Origin: Aradus depressus
Taxonomy: Eukaryota > Arthropoda > Insecta > Hemiptera > Aradidae
Length of the DNA stretch: 64,000 bases
Assembly: GCA_963662175.1 (NCBI GenBank)
Contig: OY759215.1
Coordinates: 11,769,079-11,833,078 of the forward strand
Direction of reading: 5' to 3'
The translations under genes and the position numbers were made by a program. Below are positions 43,729 through 55,904 of this stretch, in pieces (the stretch's first letter is position 1; the number at the start of each line of letters is the position of its first letter). The notes below the pieces were generated by a model. The model worked only from the letters and a program-made list of their open reading frames with translations. It did no database searches and was not told the origin of the DNA.

Positions 43729-44129
43729 TTTGTCTAATAATACACAATGATCATTTATTTCATTCGTCTACCTAAGTCCTTTACAAAGTCCTTCTCTTAC
43801 AGGTAACTTCATTATTACTTCCGATAGTTTCTTCTTCATGTCACGATTCGAGAACTCATTACGGGTAAAGTCTGAAATGGACATTCGATTTCCGGAATAT
43901 ATTTGTCATTGTGGAAACACCTGACTCTCCTCATCACGCACTGTCTGGACCCCATCAAAGCTTATCCCACTCTGAACCTTAACATTCTATTCCAGGCCTC
44001 TCGTTTTTAGCACAGATTAGCCAGTCCCCTGTTGTGATGTTATGTGTGTTGTGATAATGAAAATAAATATTTAAATATAAAAATAATAATTGAAACAAAC
44101 AAATAATGAATATTAAATATAATAAAATT

Positions 44130-44930
44130 ACCACATTTCCTGTAAAAATTATAGCTGGTCTTTTACTAAATTTTTGTTTCTACAGTAATTTCCGAAAAAG
44201 GCTTTAAAAAAATATCAAAAGTTCAAAACATTTTGAAGAAAGTGCAAGTATTTTACAAAAATTTCAATTAACAAACTTTTCATTTGGATTTCTTTCAAAT
44301 TTACTGAAAATATGCCATATTGTTTTTCTAAATTTTGTAAAAATGTTAAATCCAACCCAAAGGTATCAATTATCTTACTGGGTTAGCAGGGAAAATGAAT
44401 AGCATAGAATTTGAGAACAAATAATTGTGTTTATTTACTTAAATCTGCATTATAAAATTAAAAACTAATATTGAAACAAAAATCAAATTATTTAAAAGAA
44501 AAATCTTAGAAAGTAAATTCTTAAAACTTCATCAAATGTTATTTTGGGCATATATGTATATATTTAAATATAAATAAATAAAATTACCTCCTTTGCGCAT
44601 CTATTTCAATGTTATTTTACACCTTTTTGGTTCACCACACCTTAAGCCTAAACACAACTCACTCCTAGCCTGTTCACCTTCACATCTCATCTCAACAGAC
44701 TTCCACAACATAGACTTGTCCACACTACAACTCAATTTCGACTGGTCTACCCCAATTAAAACAGCTGATGGTCGTATTTTGTTTTCCACTCATTGGCTCG
44801 TTCCATAACAAAATGCGACTTCATATAATTATTGACCAATTTATTTACATCACTGTTTTTTTTTACCAATAAATATAATTAATTTTATAATATATTATTA
44901 ATAATTAAAATGTGTGTAATTTTATACATC
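44130..44930 (+). repeat. Family-B copy, plus
   Basis: Best copy: TATCAATTATCTTACTGGGT, GAATAGCATAGAAT, CCTCCTTTGCGCATCT, CACCACACCTTAAGCCTAAA, ACAGCTGATGGTCGTATTTT. 43729-44129 shows no gene. Confidence 0.75.
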
Positions 44931-44996
44931 ACAGTGTACAGGTCCCCGGCGATTACTCGCTAGTGTCTAACGGGCTCAATTGTTTCCATTCTTTTT

Positions 44997-45195
44997 TCTT
45001 TTTTGGCCTTATGTTCAATGCATATTAGCCATGTCATTGTGTTATCTAATTATTTACAACATCCATGGCCCCGGGATGGAGTTCTATCTACTAAATAAAA
45101 CTCACTCACGTGCGGGATTCGAACTCGCAAACCATGGTGAGACCATGCGACCAAAGCCCTACGCTCTAGCCCGCACAGCCACCATGGCTCCGTGT
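44997..45195 (-). mobile_element. SINE2 copy, minus
   Basis: Matches 38179-38362 but keeps an extra CATGGTGAGAC block between A and B boxes. The tail is not homopolymeric. Confidence 0.85.
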
Positions 45196-45438
45196 TTACA
45201 TTGCTTAATAAACATGGTTCCTTTCTGTCGAAATTATGATTTATGATTTTTTTTTTTTTTTTTTAAATGATTTTGTTTATTAAAATAAAAAGGAAGTGTT
45301 CATATTAGCTTTTATTATTTACATTTGATGGCTTACGTTTGTTTACACAGTCCCATAGTTGTTTACGTCTATGATGTTGTACATCCATGGACAACCGGGA
45401 TGCATATATTCATATTATTATGACTTAGTATTATGAAA

Positions 45439-45779
45439 GAGGGCGCCGGTAGCTCAGTGGTATGCGTACTTGACTTCTGAGCTCAAGGTCGTGGGTTCGT
45501 AACCCGACCGAGGCCCTTAGTTTATTTTATCTGGGAGGTAAAATAAACTTAAGCACGCCGTCCTTCGGATGGGACGTTAAGCGATGGTCCCGAGCCTGTA
45601 CGATGTTAGGCACTCGTTAAAGACCCCTACCCAAGATGAATAAAAATTTAGGGTAGCCAAAATTTAGGACTCCCACAGCAGAGTCGGGCTCATGTCCACC
45701 AGAGTGACAAAAGAGCGCTCTGGTAGTAGGCGATATGACCTCGTTGTTAAAGCCCGGGCATGAGTCATTAAACCTACCC
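45439..45779 (+). mobile_element. SINE1, full length, plus, 13-bp target duplication
   Basis: TAGTATTATGAAA flanks at 45426-45438 and 45780-45792. A box TAGCTCAGTGG and B box GGGTTCGTAACCC are present; it ends AGTCATTAAACCTACCC. Confidence 0.9.
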
Positions 45780-45781
45780 TA

Positions 45782-46300
45782 GTATTATGAAAAGGGAACG
45801 TTACGTAATCGGTCTCAAAGTACGATGTTGACCGTGTTCTTCACCGGAATTTCATATTTTCTGACCCACTGGTTCCTATCTGTGTATCTGATAACATAGC
45901 TTCCGTTTGAATGAATATATCGACATGCAATTCGATATGTGCGCGCATAAGGACGACACATATTCACGGTTCAGGGCTTGCACTCAAAACACCCAAAAAA
46001 ACTCCTTCATGTAATGACGTATCGACATGAAATTTTCATATGTGGGTCCAGGACGGCTGTCGTATTTTCAACAAAATCGGCCAAAGGAAATGGGGGAATG
46101 AGAGGAGGGGCTCTACACAAAAACCATAATAAATGTATCAACACGAAATTTAGTATGATTCAAACGACTCTACTGAGTAAGACATCTATTAATTTTCAAC
46201 CAAATCGATAAATTGGTATCATTGGATGACGAAAACATAGTTGAATAATTTGCCCTGGAGAAGTACATTGTCAGTGATTTACCGACAATTTTTTCCTAGT
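45782..46300 (+). repeat. Family-A copy, near complete, plus
   Basis: The longest uninterrupted copy: ACGTTACGTAATCGGTCTCA, CCGGAATTTCATATTTTCTG, CGACATGCAATTCGATATGT, CAAAATCGGCCAAAGGAAAT, CACGAAATTTAGTATGATTC, GGAGAAGTACATTGTCAGTG and ATTTACCGACAA. The family has no long ORF, TIR or poly-A tail that I can define; its length is roughly 500-550 bp. Confidence 0.8.
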
Positions 46301-46323
46301 TTTCAAATATATATATTTTTTGA

Positions 46324-46624
46324 GAGAGCACCGGTAGCTCAGTGGTATGCGTGCTTGGCTTCTGAGCTCAAGAACGTGGGTTCAAAACCCGACCGAGGCC
46401 CTTAGTTTATTTTATCAGGGAGGTAAAATAAACTTAAGTACGCCGTCCTTTGGATGGAACGTTAAGCGATGGTCCCGAGCCTGTACATTTACACATCCTG
46501 CAAATTTAGGACTCCCACAGTAGAGTCGGACTTATGTCCACCAGTTACGAAAGATCGCTCTGGTAGTAGGCGATATGACCTCGTAGCTAAAGCCCGGACA
46601 TGAGTTATAAAACCTAACCTAACC
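46324..46624 (+). mobile_element. SINE1, plus, target duplication and (CCTAA) tail
   Basis: TATATATTTTTTGA flanks both ends (right copy 46625-46638). The tail is AAACCTAACCTAACC. It has a 60-bp internal deletion after CCTGTAC. Confidence 0.9.
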
Positions 46625-46927
46625 TATATATTTTTTGATGTGTGAACAACATTTAGAACTCCTCTCTGTGCACCACGAGGTCGATACAACCTTCAAAATG
46701 TCATGTTAGTCTCCTGTTCAACTGAACACTTCTTTGTTTCCTCTCCCTGTTTCAGCTAACTACAAAACAGTTGGTAGTTGGCAAAAAATAACGTTTTTCC
46801 TTTCCCATTAATATCCACTGTTGTTTTTTGAACGAATATTTAAAACCCTCTTCTTCATTGGATCAACCTAATTTTTTCCTGCGCTATGGGCAAGATGATT
46901 AATATTACCCCTACATTTTTTACTTCT

Positions 46928-47095
46928 CTAGCTATACAAAGTATAGAGGAAGTTATGTAATCGTTCAGAAATTCGACGTTGAGTTTACAGCAGAATTAAA
47001 TTTTTTCCGATCCCTAATTCCAAAATTTTTTTTTTTTCGTTTTACGAATCAGGGAGTCAAAAATCATGAATTTCCGGTGAAATCTGTCACCATAT
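46928..47095 (+). repeat. Family-A 5' copy, plus
   Basis: TAGCTATACAAAGTATAGAG, GAAGTTATGTAATCGTTCAG and CGACGTTGAG. Confidence 0.75.
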
Positions 47096-47096
47096 A

Positions 47097-47112
47097 ATAT
47101 ATATTATATATG

Positions 47113-47143
<31 letters not shown>

Positions 47144-47235
47144 TATATATAAATATATATATATATTATATAAATATTATATATATATATATATATTATA
47201 TTATATATTATATATCATATATATTATATATGATA
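47097..47235. repeat. AT-dinucleotide-rich tract
   Basis: Almost only A and T in TA/ATAT runs, about 140 bp. Confidence 0.95.
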
Positions 47236-47344
47236 ATATTCCTTGTCCCCAGAATCCCCTATAATCCACCAAATATACAACACTAGATTTACAATACATA
47301 TATTGCCTGTTTCTCTTGTGTCTTCTTTATTACGATTCCGCTCC

Positions 47345-48225
47345 CTTTTTTTTTTCTTTTTTTCCGAAGAGCTGATTTGTGTCACCGCGGCCAGAGTAGG
47401 CCTATTGTGTGCCCTGTGTGTGTTGGTCCCTACAGCAGCCCTGTATCTTTGATAAAGTCCAGGATTCTTCTGCAGGTTCCTTCCATTACCTGCTTCGGTT
47501 CTGTTATGTCAGACCCGAAGCAGTGGAAACGTCTGCTTTCTAGTGCCCCGCACCGGCTTAGAATATGAACCGGTGTCTCATTTTCCTCGTCACATTTCCT
47601 GCACAGAGGGCTTCTAGCGATGCCCATATTGTATAGGTGTTTGTTCAGGTGACAGTGTCCTATAATCAGCCCTGTCATAGCTCTTAGATCCATTCTGCTC
47701 ACATTCAGGAGCTCTCAGCTCCTTTTCTCTGAGGGTTCCGCTATAAAGAGTTTTGAATGTCTTTGCTTTGGGACCCCTCTCCAGAACTGGATGTGATTCC
47801 TGGTCAGCCAACCATTTATTGCCGCCCTTGCGGTGCTCTTAGAGATCCCGCAGAAGGGTTCGGTCCTATAGGTTTTCCGTCAGCTCCTGACCGGGCCAGT
47901 TGATCAGCCCTTTCATTGCCCTCGAACCCCCGGTGGCCTGGCACCCATCTCAATTCCACTCTATTCTGGCCCGTCAGGGACTCCAGTGCTTGAAGGCATT
48001 CTAGGACGATTTTGGAATCTATGATGACAGCTCGCAGCTCTTGCAGCGCTGCTTGGCTGTCAGACAATATCATGATTCGCTCTACCCTGATGTTCCGTCT
48101 CTTAATGAGCCAAGCACACCCGTTCCGCTCCCCCTTACGCCCTTTTGACTCCCACTGCGCTATTATAATAAGGCGGTAATCTAATAAACTGGTAGCAATC
48201 GTAATAAAACTGAATACCAAATTTC
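47345..48225 (-). pseudogene. LINE ORF2 tail with RNase H and zinc-binding end
   Basis: In three shifted frames: an RNase H domain with MILSDSQAALQEL (catalytic Asp) and LRWVPGHRGFEGNERADQLA; then a frame break; then a C-terminal GHCHLNKHLYNMGIARSPLC, RKCDEENETPVHILSRC CCHC-type block. This architecture belongs to RNase H-bearing LINEs (I/R1-like groups), distinct from the Jockey LINE at 14.8 kb. A T-run at 47347-47366 is its poly-A tail. Confidence 0.85.
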
Positions 48226-48262
48226 TGACCAGTTATATAAATTTCCCTATACTTCGTATAAT
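48226..48262 (-). repeat. Family-A 5' end, minus
   Basis: AATTTCTGACCAGTTATATA then CTATACTTCGTATAATG. 48263-48814 shows no gene. Confidence 0.55.
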
Positions 48263-48814
48263 GTTGGTAGCCAGAAGACCTTTCAGACTGTCGTCTCCTT
48301 TCTGTTTAATAGAGTCTCTTCTTCTTTTCCAAGTTAAGTTTATTATTAATGACCTGGCCCAGTTTTCAAACTACGAAAGCTTAACTTGTTCTGATTAGTT
48401 TCTGTTTAAATAAGATTATTAAGTGGTATTTATTAGGTGAGAAATTTGTGATAAGGCCAACACCCCCTTACACATTCAGATGTATCCTGTTAATTAGGGC
48501 TCAAGTTCTGAGAAGTTTGTACACGTTATAACCCAATTTTCAAGTTAAAATAGGCTGTGACTTCATCCTGCGGTCTCTGTGTAACCACATAACAACTTTG
48601 CTTCTACTGAAAATATTTTCATGAAATCTGTTAGATTCAAATCTTCCCGCCAAATACGTCACGTTAATGAGTATACTTGATTAGATTATTACTATAATAC
48701 TTTATTCTTTGTTTTTCCGCATTCATTATTATTATTATTATTATCAGTTGTTTACTGTTGTCATGTGATTGTCGTATATATCAAAGTTTAGTCAATTACT
48801 CTATATAAATATAG

Positions 48815-49155
48815 AGGGCGCCGGTAGCGGAGTGGTATGCGTGCTTGTCTTCTTAGCTCAAGATCGTCGGTTCGAAACCGAGGTCCTTAGTTTAGTTTAT
48901 CTTTGAGATAAAATAAACTTAAGTACGCCGTCCTTCGGATGGGACGTTGAGCGATGGTCCTTAGCCTGTACGATGTCAGGTACTCGTTAAAGACTCCTAC
49001 CCTAGGTGAATAAAAATTTAGGGTAGGCAAAATTTAGGACTCCCATAGTAGATTCGGGCTTATGTCTACCAGAGTGACGAAAGAGCGCTCTGGTAATAGG
49101 CGATATGATTTCGTAGTTGAAGCCCGGACATGAGTCATAAAACCTAACCTAACCT
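48815..49155 (+). mobile_element. SINE1, full length, plus
   Basis: GGGCGCCGGTAGCGGAGTGG, GGTTCGAAACCGAGG, and a tail ATAAAACCTAACCTAACC. Confidence 0.9.
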
Positions 49156-49874
49156 CAACGACGACTTTCTTTTTTCCACACTTCCAAAATCGATTTATAA
49201 TTAAATATATTTTTCAGAAATAAAAACAAAAATCTGGGTAGCGATTTTACGAATATGGGTTTTTGTCTATCTGTCCCGTTTTTTGCATTTAAACGCACTA
49301 AATCATTGAACTGAGATTGACGCGGTTGGTAATTGAGAATGGTTTGTTTGTCTTATTGAACTGAAGAGGACGAAGTGGAAGATTTTACTGCGCCAGTCCT
49401 CATTCAGAATCCACTTTTACCCCACGGCTATTGGATTTGCCGTCAGATGGCGGGTGACATAGCCCAGAGAATGGGGGACTTGTTGGAGTCTGCAAATTGA
49501 ACAAACTCAATAACGGTACAAAGCGACATACTCCCCCACTCCTCTCCTCCTGTCCCCCCCCCCCACTCTCCCCCCATGACAAAAACTTTTCTAATGGTTT
49601 TCAATTAAATTTTACTCTCTATTGGAAAGTTGATGACAGGTCTTAATTCAGTTCAAAGCAATCTAACATTATTAATCAATCATTTATAAATTAATCTGGC
49701 AAATTTTGTCTTGAAAAACTTGACCAGGTGTAATTTACCAAAAATCACCTCTTACAATGGTTTGTCCCGTTTTTTCTTAAACCTAAGACGAGCCTAGCTT
49801 TTTAAATGTTGTTTGCATTTTGTAGCGTACTACACTAATAGGCTTTTTGCGTTGGAGTGATTTCTATGATATGG
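49156..49874. other. No gene seen
   Basis: Contains a C-rich tract at 49553-49572 and no recognised repeat. Confidence 0.4.
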
Positions 49875-50200
49875 GAGGGCCCAGGTTGCTCAGTGGTATG
49901 CGTGCTTGCTTACTGAACTCAAGATCACAGGTTCAAAACCCAGCCGAGGCCCTTAGTTTATTATATCTAGAAGTAAATTAAACCTAAGCACGTCGTCCTT
50001 CGGATGGGACGTTAAGCGATGGTCCCGAGCCTGTACGATGTCAGGTACTATTTAAAGATCCCTGCCCTAGGTGAATAAAAATTTAGGGTAGGCAAAATTT
50101 AGAATTTCCATAGTAGAGTTGGGGCTTATGTCCACCAGAGTGACGAAAGAGCGCTCTGGTAGTAGGCGATATGACCTCGGCATGAGTCATAATAACTAAT
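49875..50200 (+). mobile_element. SINE1, full length, plus
   Basis: GGTTGCTCAGTGGTATGCGT, GGTTCAAAACCCAGCC, CCTTCGGATGGGACGTTAAG. A short deletion near GACCTCGGCATGAG. Confidence 0.9.
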
Positions 50201-50204
50201 GATT

Positions 50205-50812
50205 TGTCGACACATAATTTAGTATGAGAATTCAGAAGCCCCTTTGTAAATCAACTATTTGTACCAAAAAAAATTTAGAGATATTCAAAAATGTGGGAGG
50301 ATTTTTTTCATATACACTTCCAGTATAAGGTGGTCCGAAAGTTCAACTAACTTGTTCATTTCCGCAGCTATACATAGTCTAAGGAACGTTACGTAATCTA
50401 GAAACTTCGATGTTCAGTTTTCGATGAACTTTCATATTTTTCAACCCTCTGAATCAGTAAATTAAAAAAAAGAATCATGTCACTGTGCTCTGTGGACCGA
50501 TGACTCAATAGATAGAATATATTGACGCAAAATTGTATATCAAAACAGATTTACAAAAGGATCACTACTATTGTTTCTCAATTAAACCAGCCAAAGGAGG
50601 GGATTAACGGGAGCTTAACTGTAATAACTACATATGTATGTATCGGCACGAAATTTTTATATGTTGATACAAAACTCCATAAGAACGACACCCGCTAATT
50701 TTCAGCAGAATCAATATAAAGAAATGTCGGCAAATCTTCGGCAATGTACTTCCACAGTTCGAACTAATCAATTTGGTTTTCGCTCTCCCCTCAAACTCCT
50801 TAGCTTTTTAAA
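50205..50812 (+). repeat. Family-A tail plus a second family-A copy
   Basis: 50205-50275 is a tail (GTCGACACATAATTTAGTAT). 50358-50812 is a copy starting CGCAGCTATACATAGTCTAA and ending TGTACTTCCACAGTTCGAAC-TAATCAA. Confidence 0.7.
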
Positions 50813-50842
50813 AGGTACTCGTTAAAGACCTCTACCCTAAGT
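50813..50842 (+). repeat. SINE1 scrap
   Basis: GGTACTCGTTAAAGACCTCT then ACCCTAAGTG. 50843-51297 has no assigned content. Confidence 0.45.
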
Positions 50843-51297
50843 GTGTTTCCTACTAATGGGTCTGGAACAGTGAACTCAGGCACCCGAACTGTCTACCAGC
50901 CCTACCAAAAAGTGATGTCACCATTTCCGATCTTTGTAGACTTTCCTTGTTTATTTTTTACTGTCTTATTATTTAATCCTTTTCCATGTCCTTCATGCAC
51001 TAAGCTCTAAAGAGAGAAATAAATAATCTGTATAATGCCAAGATTTACATTTGATCCGATTTAATTTATCAGATCTGTAAGAAGGAAGGAAAGGAATTTA
51101 TTAGCGGTCTAGAAGGCTATTCCTATAGGTTCATTACACGACCTCTTCCTTAGTAATAGTATATTTCCATTTAAGAGAATAAAGTCTATTCCTTTATTTC
51201 CATCAATCTAAAAGAATTACATTTACTTTCACAGCTTTTGGAAATAAAAGAAAGAATACACTGTTTCACATTCAATTGCTTTGAAGATAAAAATTCA

Positions 51298-51365
51298 CTG
51301 GAGCGCGCTCAAGCTCTGGATGTTGACGATATAATTTCGTAGTTAAAGCCCGAGCAGGCGTCACA
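51298..51365 (+). mobile_element. SINE1 tail fragment
   Basis: GAGCGCGCTCAAGCTCTGG to TTAAAGCCCGAGCAGGCGTC. Confidence 0.55.
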
Positions 51366-51730
51366 AATACAAAACAAAGTTGCCGGTGAATCTTCCGCAG
51401 TGTACTTCTTCAGCAAGAGTTAATCGATTAAGTTTTGCTCTCCCACCAAAAATGACGTACATAAGGGCTTCTGAATCCTCAAGTAATTTGTTGTCTATAA
51501 ATTCATTACATTGGCAGTTAATAGGGCTTTTGAGACGAGCGCCCTTATCCACATTTTGCCATGTCTGAAAATAATATGTGTCGTTGTATGTAGTTCCGGA
51601 TATACTTATAAAATTGCGTGCTCACTCATGCACAGGGGGGGGGGGGGGGGGGGGGGGGTAGGAATTCCGGTTAAAACTGAACACGATGGGATTTCTATTC
51701 TAGATTATATAATTTCGCATAACTAGGGAA
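51366..51730 (-). repeat. Family-A copy, minus, with a run of about 23 G
   Basis: GCCGGTGAATCTTCCGCAGT, AAGGGCTTCTGAATCCTCAA, CATTGGCAGTTAATAGG; G-run at 51636-51658. A second G-run of about 21 lies at 51882-51902, outside the copy. Confidence 0.75.
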
Positions 51731-52007
51731 GAATATACGAGAACTGTGATTATATTTCACAATTCATGCGAAAGCACAATCGGAATAATAAACGATTTGA
51801 ATTTATTTCATGAGAAACGAGAGATTGTATCTCGGAAACTAGCACAGAAGCGCCGGAAGTAATTTGGAGAGGGTAGGGGAGGGGGGGGGGGGGGGGGGGG
51901 GGCCTTAAGTTAGGAAAGGAGCAAGAAAATAGAGAAGTTATAAATTATAAACAAATCTTTATTTAAACAATAAGCTAATTCTTTCCCTCCACACCATGTT
52001 TACTTAC

Positions 52008-52055
52008 CCAGCTGTACGAGGTATAGAGGAAGTTATGTAATCGGTCAGAAATTCA
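52008..52055 (+). repeat. Family-A 5' scrap, plus
   Basis: CAGCTGTACGAGGTATAGAG and GAAGTTATGTAATCGGTCAG. Confidence 0.65.
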
Positions 52056-52249
52056 TATAAATTATAGACGACATCTTTAATTTTTTTGCAATTTTCAATT
52101 TAATACCGATTTTTACATATATTTCGGCGAATATTTTTATTGTTTCACTTTGATTCCTAGTAGTGCTCCTCAAGCTCTTTACAATGACAGCCGAATCAAC
52201 GTCCTATCTAAACGAGTTATCACGCTACACTAATTTCTAATTTTATACA

Positions 52250-52560
52250 ACGCTAATTCGCAACAATCATCCGCCGGCGTCCACACTAGCCCGATAACGA
52301 TACAGGCAAAACAAAAACTGCACAACAAACTCGTACGGACATGCTCTATCCAGTGTGACCTCAACCGTTGTTATCGCATTATTAGTCTTTTAGTTATTAT
52401 CGATTGAAATCAGACAGTATTTTGTAACACAAGAAAGTTTGACCGGCTATCACTGTGCTTAACGAGCGAATAGACGTTTTCACGTCAAAAATGTCTGGCT
52501 GTGTTTGTGGACACCACCAACAAGAAATTCAACATAAAGGTAATTTTTAATAATTACGGT
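52250..52560 (+). other. Possible DNA-transposon piece or first exon
   Basis: TCCACACTAGCCCGATAACG and TCCAGTGTGACCTC resemble PIF/Harbinger-type termini. A short frame with a good start context (AAAATGTCTGGC) encodes MSGCVCGHHQQEIQHK and meets GTAATT at 52544. Neither reading is supported by a second block. Confidence 0.2.
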
Positions 52561-53064
52561 CCATTTATATTTTTGAATTATTAAAATTCATTAAAATATT
52601 GTGTTCTTAATGATTCAATTTTAATTATTGATTAAAATTTTTCTATTCAAAATTAATTTAATTCAATTTACATCTGAAACTTGAAGGTAAGGTACACGTG
52701 GAGGTATAAGCCAGGTTCTGGACGACCCAGAAGTACAAAAAAAAAAAGACAAAAACATCAGCTAATCATTGTCGGGAATATCAGCAACATATGTATTAAA
52801 GAAAATCGTGAACGTCTTATTCAAAATAATCGTTAGTAAAATTGTAATTATTACCGATTTCTAAATCATTACCTATTTATATAAAATTATTACGTTATAA
52901 TTTAAATCATTATTTAACCTAAGATTTACCTACTTTAAAATGGTTAATAATTAAAAAAATAATAAAAATATATATATATATATATAAATAAATAAATAAT
53001 TATTTTTTTATTTAATTCACATGGTTCATGAAAACAAAAGAAGTTTCACTTTAACCTTGCGCTT

Positions 53065-53265
53065 GGGAGCCATGGTGGCTGTGCGGGCTAGAGCGTAGGG
53101 CTTTGGTACATGGTCTCACCATGGTTTGCGGGTTCGAATCCCGTCCGAGAGTGAGTTTCATTTCATAAATAGAACTCCCTCCCGGGGCCATGGATGTCGT
53201 AAATAATTAGATAACACACTGACATGGCTAATATGCATCGAACATAAGGCAAAAAAAATTGCGCT
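53065..53265 (+). mobile_element. SINE2 copy, plus
   Basis: GGAGCCATGGTGGCTGTGCG, GGGTTCGAATCCCGTCCG, CCTCCCGGGGCCATGGATGT and GACATGGCTAATATGCATCG, ending in AAAAAA. 53266-53754 shows no gene. Confidence 0.85.
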
Positions 53266-53754
53266 CATGTGGGTGAGGCACACCTTTTTTTGAGTAGAGT
53301 ACAATTTTTTTTCTAATTCGCTCGCTAAGAAATCATGATAGAACGTTTCTGGTATATCATCGAAAAATAAGTTTGATTTCGATATCTCAATAAATGAATA
53401 TTTTTTTTAGTTATTATATTTTTTTTATATTATTTATATAAGTTAAACTGTAGGTACTAATTTTGTTACTGCAGTAGACACTAACTCTGTTTAGTCAGAA
53501 TTTTTAATAACTTAATTAAGAGTTTTAATTATCTTCTTTCCTTCTTGTGCTAACAGACGCACCTCACCGGTTAAAGAGAAATATTTTGGTTGGAGCAAAC
53601 AAAATAATATCGTACCAGGGGACTTATGTATCTTGTAGGGGGGAAAATTGTGTCGATATGGACTTGATTTGGTGGCATGCTCTGAGATAGGCGAACGAGA
53701 GCACAAGGCGGGCTACTAGGTCCTTTCCTAGATCCTGCTAGAGTAGTCAGCTTT

Positions 53755-54105
53755 TTTCCCCAGCTATACGATGTATAGGTGAAGTTATGTAATCGGTAAA
53801 AATTTCGATGCAGAGTTAAAAACTTTTATGTTTTTCGACCTCTACATTTCAAATATGAAAACAAAATGTCTGAGTGTCTATAAACACGTTAACTCCTGAT
53901 AAAATGAAATTATCAACAAGAAATGTTATATGTGTGACCAAAACCCCTTAAGGACAAGCTATCGATTTTCAGCCAAATCGGCCCCAAGAGAGGGGGGATC
54001 AAAGGGAGGCTAAAATCAAATAACTGCCGATGTAATAAATGTATCGACATTAAGTTTCATATTTAAAGTCAAAACACAATGAGGACATATCTTGACCGTT
54101 TGACC
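53755..54105 (+). repeat. Family-A copy, plus
   Basis: CCCAGCTATACGATGTATAG to TAAATGTATCGACATTAAGT. The 116-codon frame at 54113-54463 beyond it includes a C-run read as eight Pro and shows no known domain. Confidence 0.75.
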
Positions 54106-54479
54106 TCTACGTTTGTCGTCCTATCCTTCCAGGTTGTTCCTTTCAATTCCCTTGATTTTTCGAACTACGGAATCTAAAAATATTGTCAAGGTACCTAAGA
54201 TCAAAATAAGGGCTGACCCCCCCCCCCCCCCCCCCCCCCCTGATTTAGGTGACATGTGGTCTACTAAAGAAATGTATTCTTTGAACATGAAAAGACTTAG
54301 GTACTGTCTTCCTGTATCCCTTCATCCTGAGTTATTTCATCCCCAAAGGAATTTGTCATATATCAAGGAAGAACCTAGGGACTCCACGATCTTTGAATCT
54401 AGATCACGGGGTAGCCTCTTGCTAATCTCACTGTACCTTATCAAACCCGTGGGAGTCGTTTAAAAATCACACCTATCCA

Positions 54480-55060
54480 AAAATAAATTGCTACAAAATT
54501 TCGGACAAAAGTTTGGACATTGTTATATCCAATTCAAAGGTATAAATTATCTTACTGGGTTAACAGGGGAAATGAATAGCATAGAATAAGAGAACAAATA
54601 TTTGGGTTTATTTACTTAAACCGACATTATATAATAGTAAACTAAATATTGAAAAATAAAAAAAATAAAATTATTTTTTAAAAAGAAATCTTACGAACTA
54701 ATTTATAATTATTTGATATTTTGGGCATATATATTATGTACATATAAGTAAATAAAAGTACCTCCTTTGCGCATCTTTTTCCACGTTATATCACACCTTT
54801 TTGGATCACCACACCTTAAGCCTAAACACTTTTCTCACTCCTAGACTCCACCTTCACATCTCTCCTCAGACCTTCTCACCTCCACAACACAGCTGGTGGT
54901 CGTATTTTGTCCTCCATGCATTGGTTTGTTTTAAAACAAAATGCGACTTCATATATTTATTCACCAATTCAGCTTCTTCATTTCTATAAGCTGTTTTTCA
55001 TACAAATAAATATAATTAATTTTATAATATATTATTAATAATTACAATATGTGTAATTTC
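54480..55060 (+). repeat. Family-B copy, plus
   Basis: CTTACTGGGTTAACAGGGG, ATGAATAGCATAGAAT, CCTCCTTTGCGCATCTTTTT, CACCACACCTTAAGCCTAAA. Confidence 0.75.
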
Positions 55061-55077
55061 CAAGCCTTATAAGAAGA

Positions 55078-55290
55078 TCATCTATTTATTTTCAGCGGAA
55101 TCATCCAAATGGGAGGGGGATCAGAGCGCTCAACTAAAGATCCTAATAACTTCCGATGTAATGAATGTATCGATATAAAATTTAGTCAGAAGTTTTAGTA
55201 GCCATTATGATTCAGAACGCTCGATTGGCTTTATAGGTAGAGCGAAAACATATTGATTAATTCCTGCTGGGAGTGATTCACCGGCAACGT
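55078..55290 (+). repeat. Family-A 3' fragment, plus
   Basis: CTATTTATTTTCAGCGGAAT, TCCGATGTAATGAATGTATC and GAGTGATTCACCGGC. 55291-55904 has no recognised gene. Confidence 0.65.
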
Positions 55291-55904
55291 TTTCTCCATA
55301 AGTTGTGTTTCTATACTCTTAAATTACAAAATGCATTCTATATTTTCAACTTTTAATTTTTAAGATAACATTTTCAGCCACCAACACACAATTTGGCAAA
55401 ACTTTGTCCCTGAGAAGTATGGTTGACAATTGAATAGTATACAATTATTTTAAGGGTCTTTGAAATGTTTGTTATTCTTAATTGAACTGAAGAGGAGCGG
55501 CCAAGTCTTAAAATTTCAATTTTCATACAGTTAAGGTTCAGGTTCCCTTTCTGAAACAATCTTCTCCCCCGGGTAAATTGAATCTTGTGAGTGCTGTTGT
55601 GAAATTATATCTGACAAAATCCCTTCTTGGAGAGTATTCCAAGAGATGTTCTCCCATTCAACAAGTTAACGTACATTTACAAATACATAATGGTTGTTAA
55701 GTTTGTCAGTCTGAAGTTTAGGGGGGGTGGAAATTCTAGATAATCTAATTGAATAATTTACACTAGAAGCTTAGATGACAAAGAGTTTAGCAGAGCTGGC
55801 TATTAACCTGATACACTGAAATTCTAGTTCATTTGTTTAGTTAAATATATCAGTAAGCTGGATTGTTGTGAAATGTTCCTTTTCCAGACCTTTTTTACTT
55901 TGAT

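Noticed and set aside
46600..46625. Internal telomere sequence or chromosome end
   Set aside because: Only two to three CCTAA units, always at the 3' end of SINE1 copies.
54113..54463. 116-codon ORF with eight prolines
   Set aside because: Passes through a run of about 24 C and shows no domain or splice context; kept only as a note.
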